A stretch of 64,000 nt of DNA, taken from contig CAVRWT010000002.1 of NCBI GenBank assembly GCA_963724825.1, forward strand, positions 117,773 through 181,772. Direction: 5' to 3'. The first letter of the stretch is position 1. Every line of letters begins with the position of its first letter. The notes beneath the pieces are model-generated. The model worked only from the letters and a program-made list of their open reading frames with translations. It did not search any database and was not told the origin of the DNA. Position numbers and translations under genes: made by a program. This document shows positions 63,925 through 64,000 of the stretch, in pieces. Source of the DNA: JALYNX01 sp963724825 (GTDB taxonomy: Bacteria > Actinomycetota > Acidimicrobiia > Spongiisociales > ZC4RG35).

Positions 63925-64000
63925 GACTCCCCACTGGTTGCACCGCCCAACAACTTCAACGCCTCCCAAATACAGTCCGGCCCGATGGGCCGAACCTCCC

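Overview
The window is high-GC DNA from an actinobacterium, probably a deep-branching, Acidimicrobiia-like lineage (inference). The evidence is a polyphosphate glucokinase, an LLM-class F420-type oxidoreductase, CIRCE-controlled groESL, and an rpmG-hadAB / tRNA-Trp-secE-nusG-rplK-rplA-rplJ-rplL order seen in actinobacteria. Reading frames break by single bases in at least ten genes, including the near-indispensable tuf, alr and gnd. Each break is repaired by one indel, often in a short homopolymer. I therefore read these as sequencing or assembly errors and annotate whole genes across them.

Layout. 1-10.2 kb is central metabolism: malic enzyme, HflX, polyphosphate glucokinase, 6-phosphogluconate dehydrogenase, SerB and an M1 aminopeptidase. 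10.2-14.9 kb is the ribosomal/secretion block on the minus strand (rplL, rplJ, rplA, rplK, nusG, secE, tRNA-Trp). It is interrupted between rplA and rplJ by an opposite-strand alpha/beta hydrolase and by a strongly folded, terminator-ended RNA candidate at 12.3-12.5 kb. 15-30.9 kb is accessory: a lipoprotein, two arsenate-reductase-type genes (one fused to an ArsR domain), a solo TOPRIM protein, a permease remnant, and a glycan cluster (20.9-29.9 kb: membrane glycosyltransferase-like protein, aminotransferase, Gfo/Idh oxidoreductase, N-acyltransferase, FAD protein, deacetylase, GT2, WecB). An ECF sigma/anti-sigma pair follows. 30.9-36.2 kb resumes the translation block: a fused HadA-HadB dehydratase, rpmG, tuf and tRNAs Met, Thr and Tyr. 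The tRNA-Thr/tRNA-Tyr pair occurs twice, flanking a two-gene cargo.

36.3-44.6 kb carries HtpX, a large secreted subtilase, a lipoprotein, MidA, an LLM oxidoreductase, and a decayed AbiEi/DUF559-type gene enclosed by inverted repeats. 44.6-55.7 kb holds groESL with two tandem CIRCE operators, and a tightly overlapping minus-strand operon: GT4, aminotransferase, nnr, alr, P1 peptidase, uracil-DNA glycosylase, tsaE, tsaB, rimI, tsaD. 55.8-63.9 kb is a second surface-polysaccharide locus (membrane protein, ABC exporter, deacetylase, Wzz/BY-kinase-like protein, PglF/CapD dehydratase). The Wzz-like protein has a C-terminal segment resembling the end of BREX PglX / type IIG enzymes, the most unexpected protein architecture in the window.

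The two sugar loci probably build N-acylated amino sugars for a surface glycan. WecB, the aminotransferase, the Gfo/Idh oxidoreductase and the acyltransferase suggest a 2,3-diamino sugar. PglF/CapD with the 54 kb aminotransferase suggests a 4-amino-4,6-dideoxy (bacillosamine-like) sugar. All functional calls rest on motifs recognised by eye; no database search was run.
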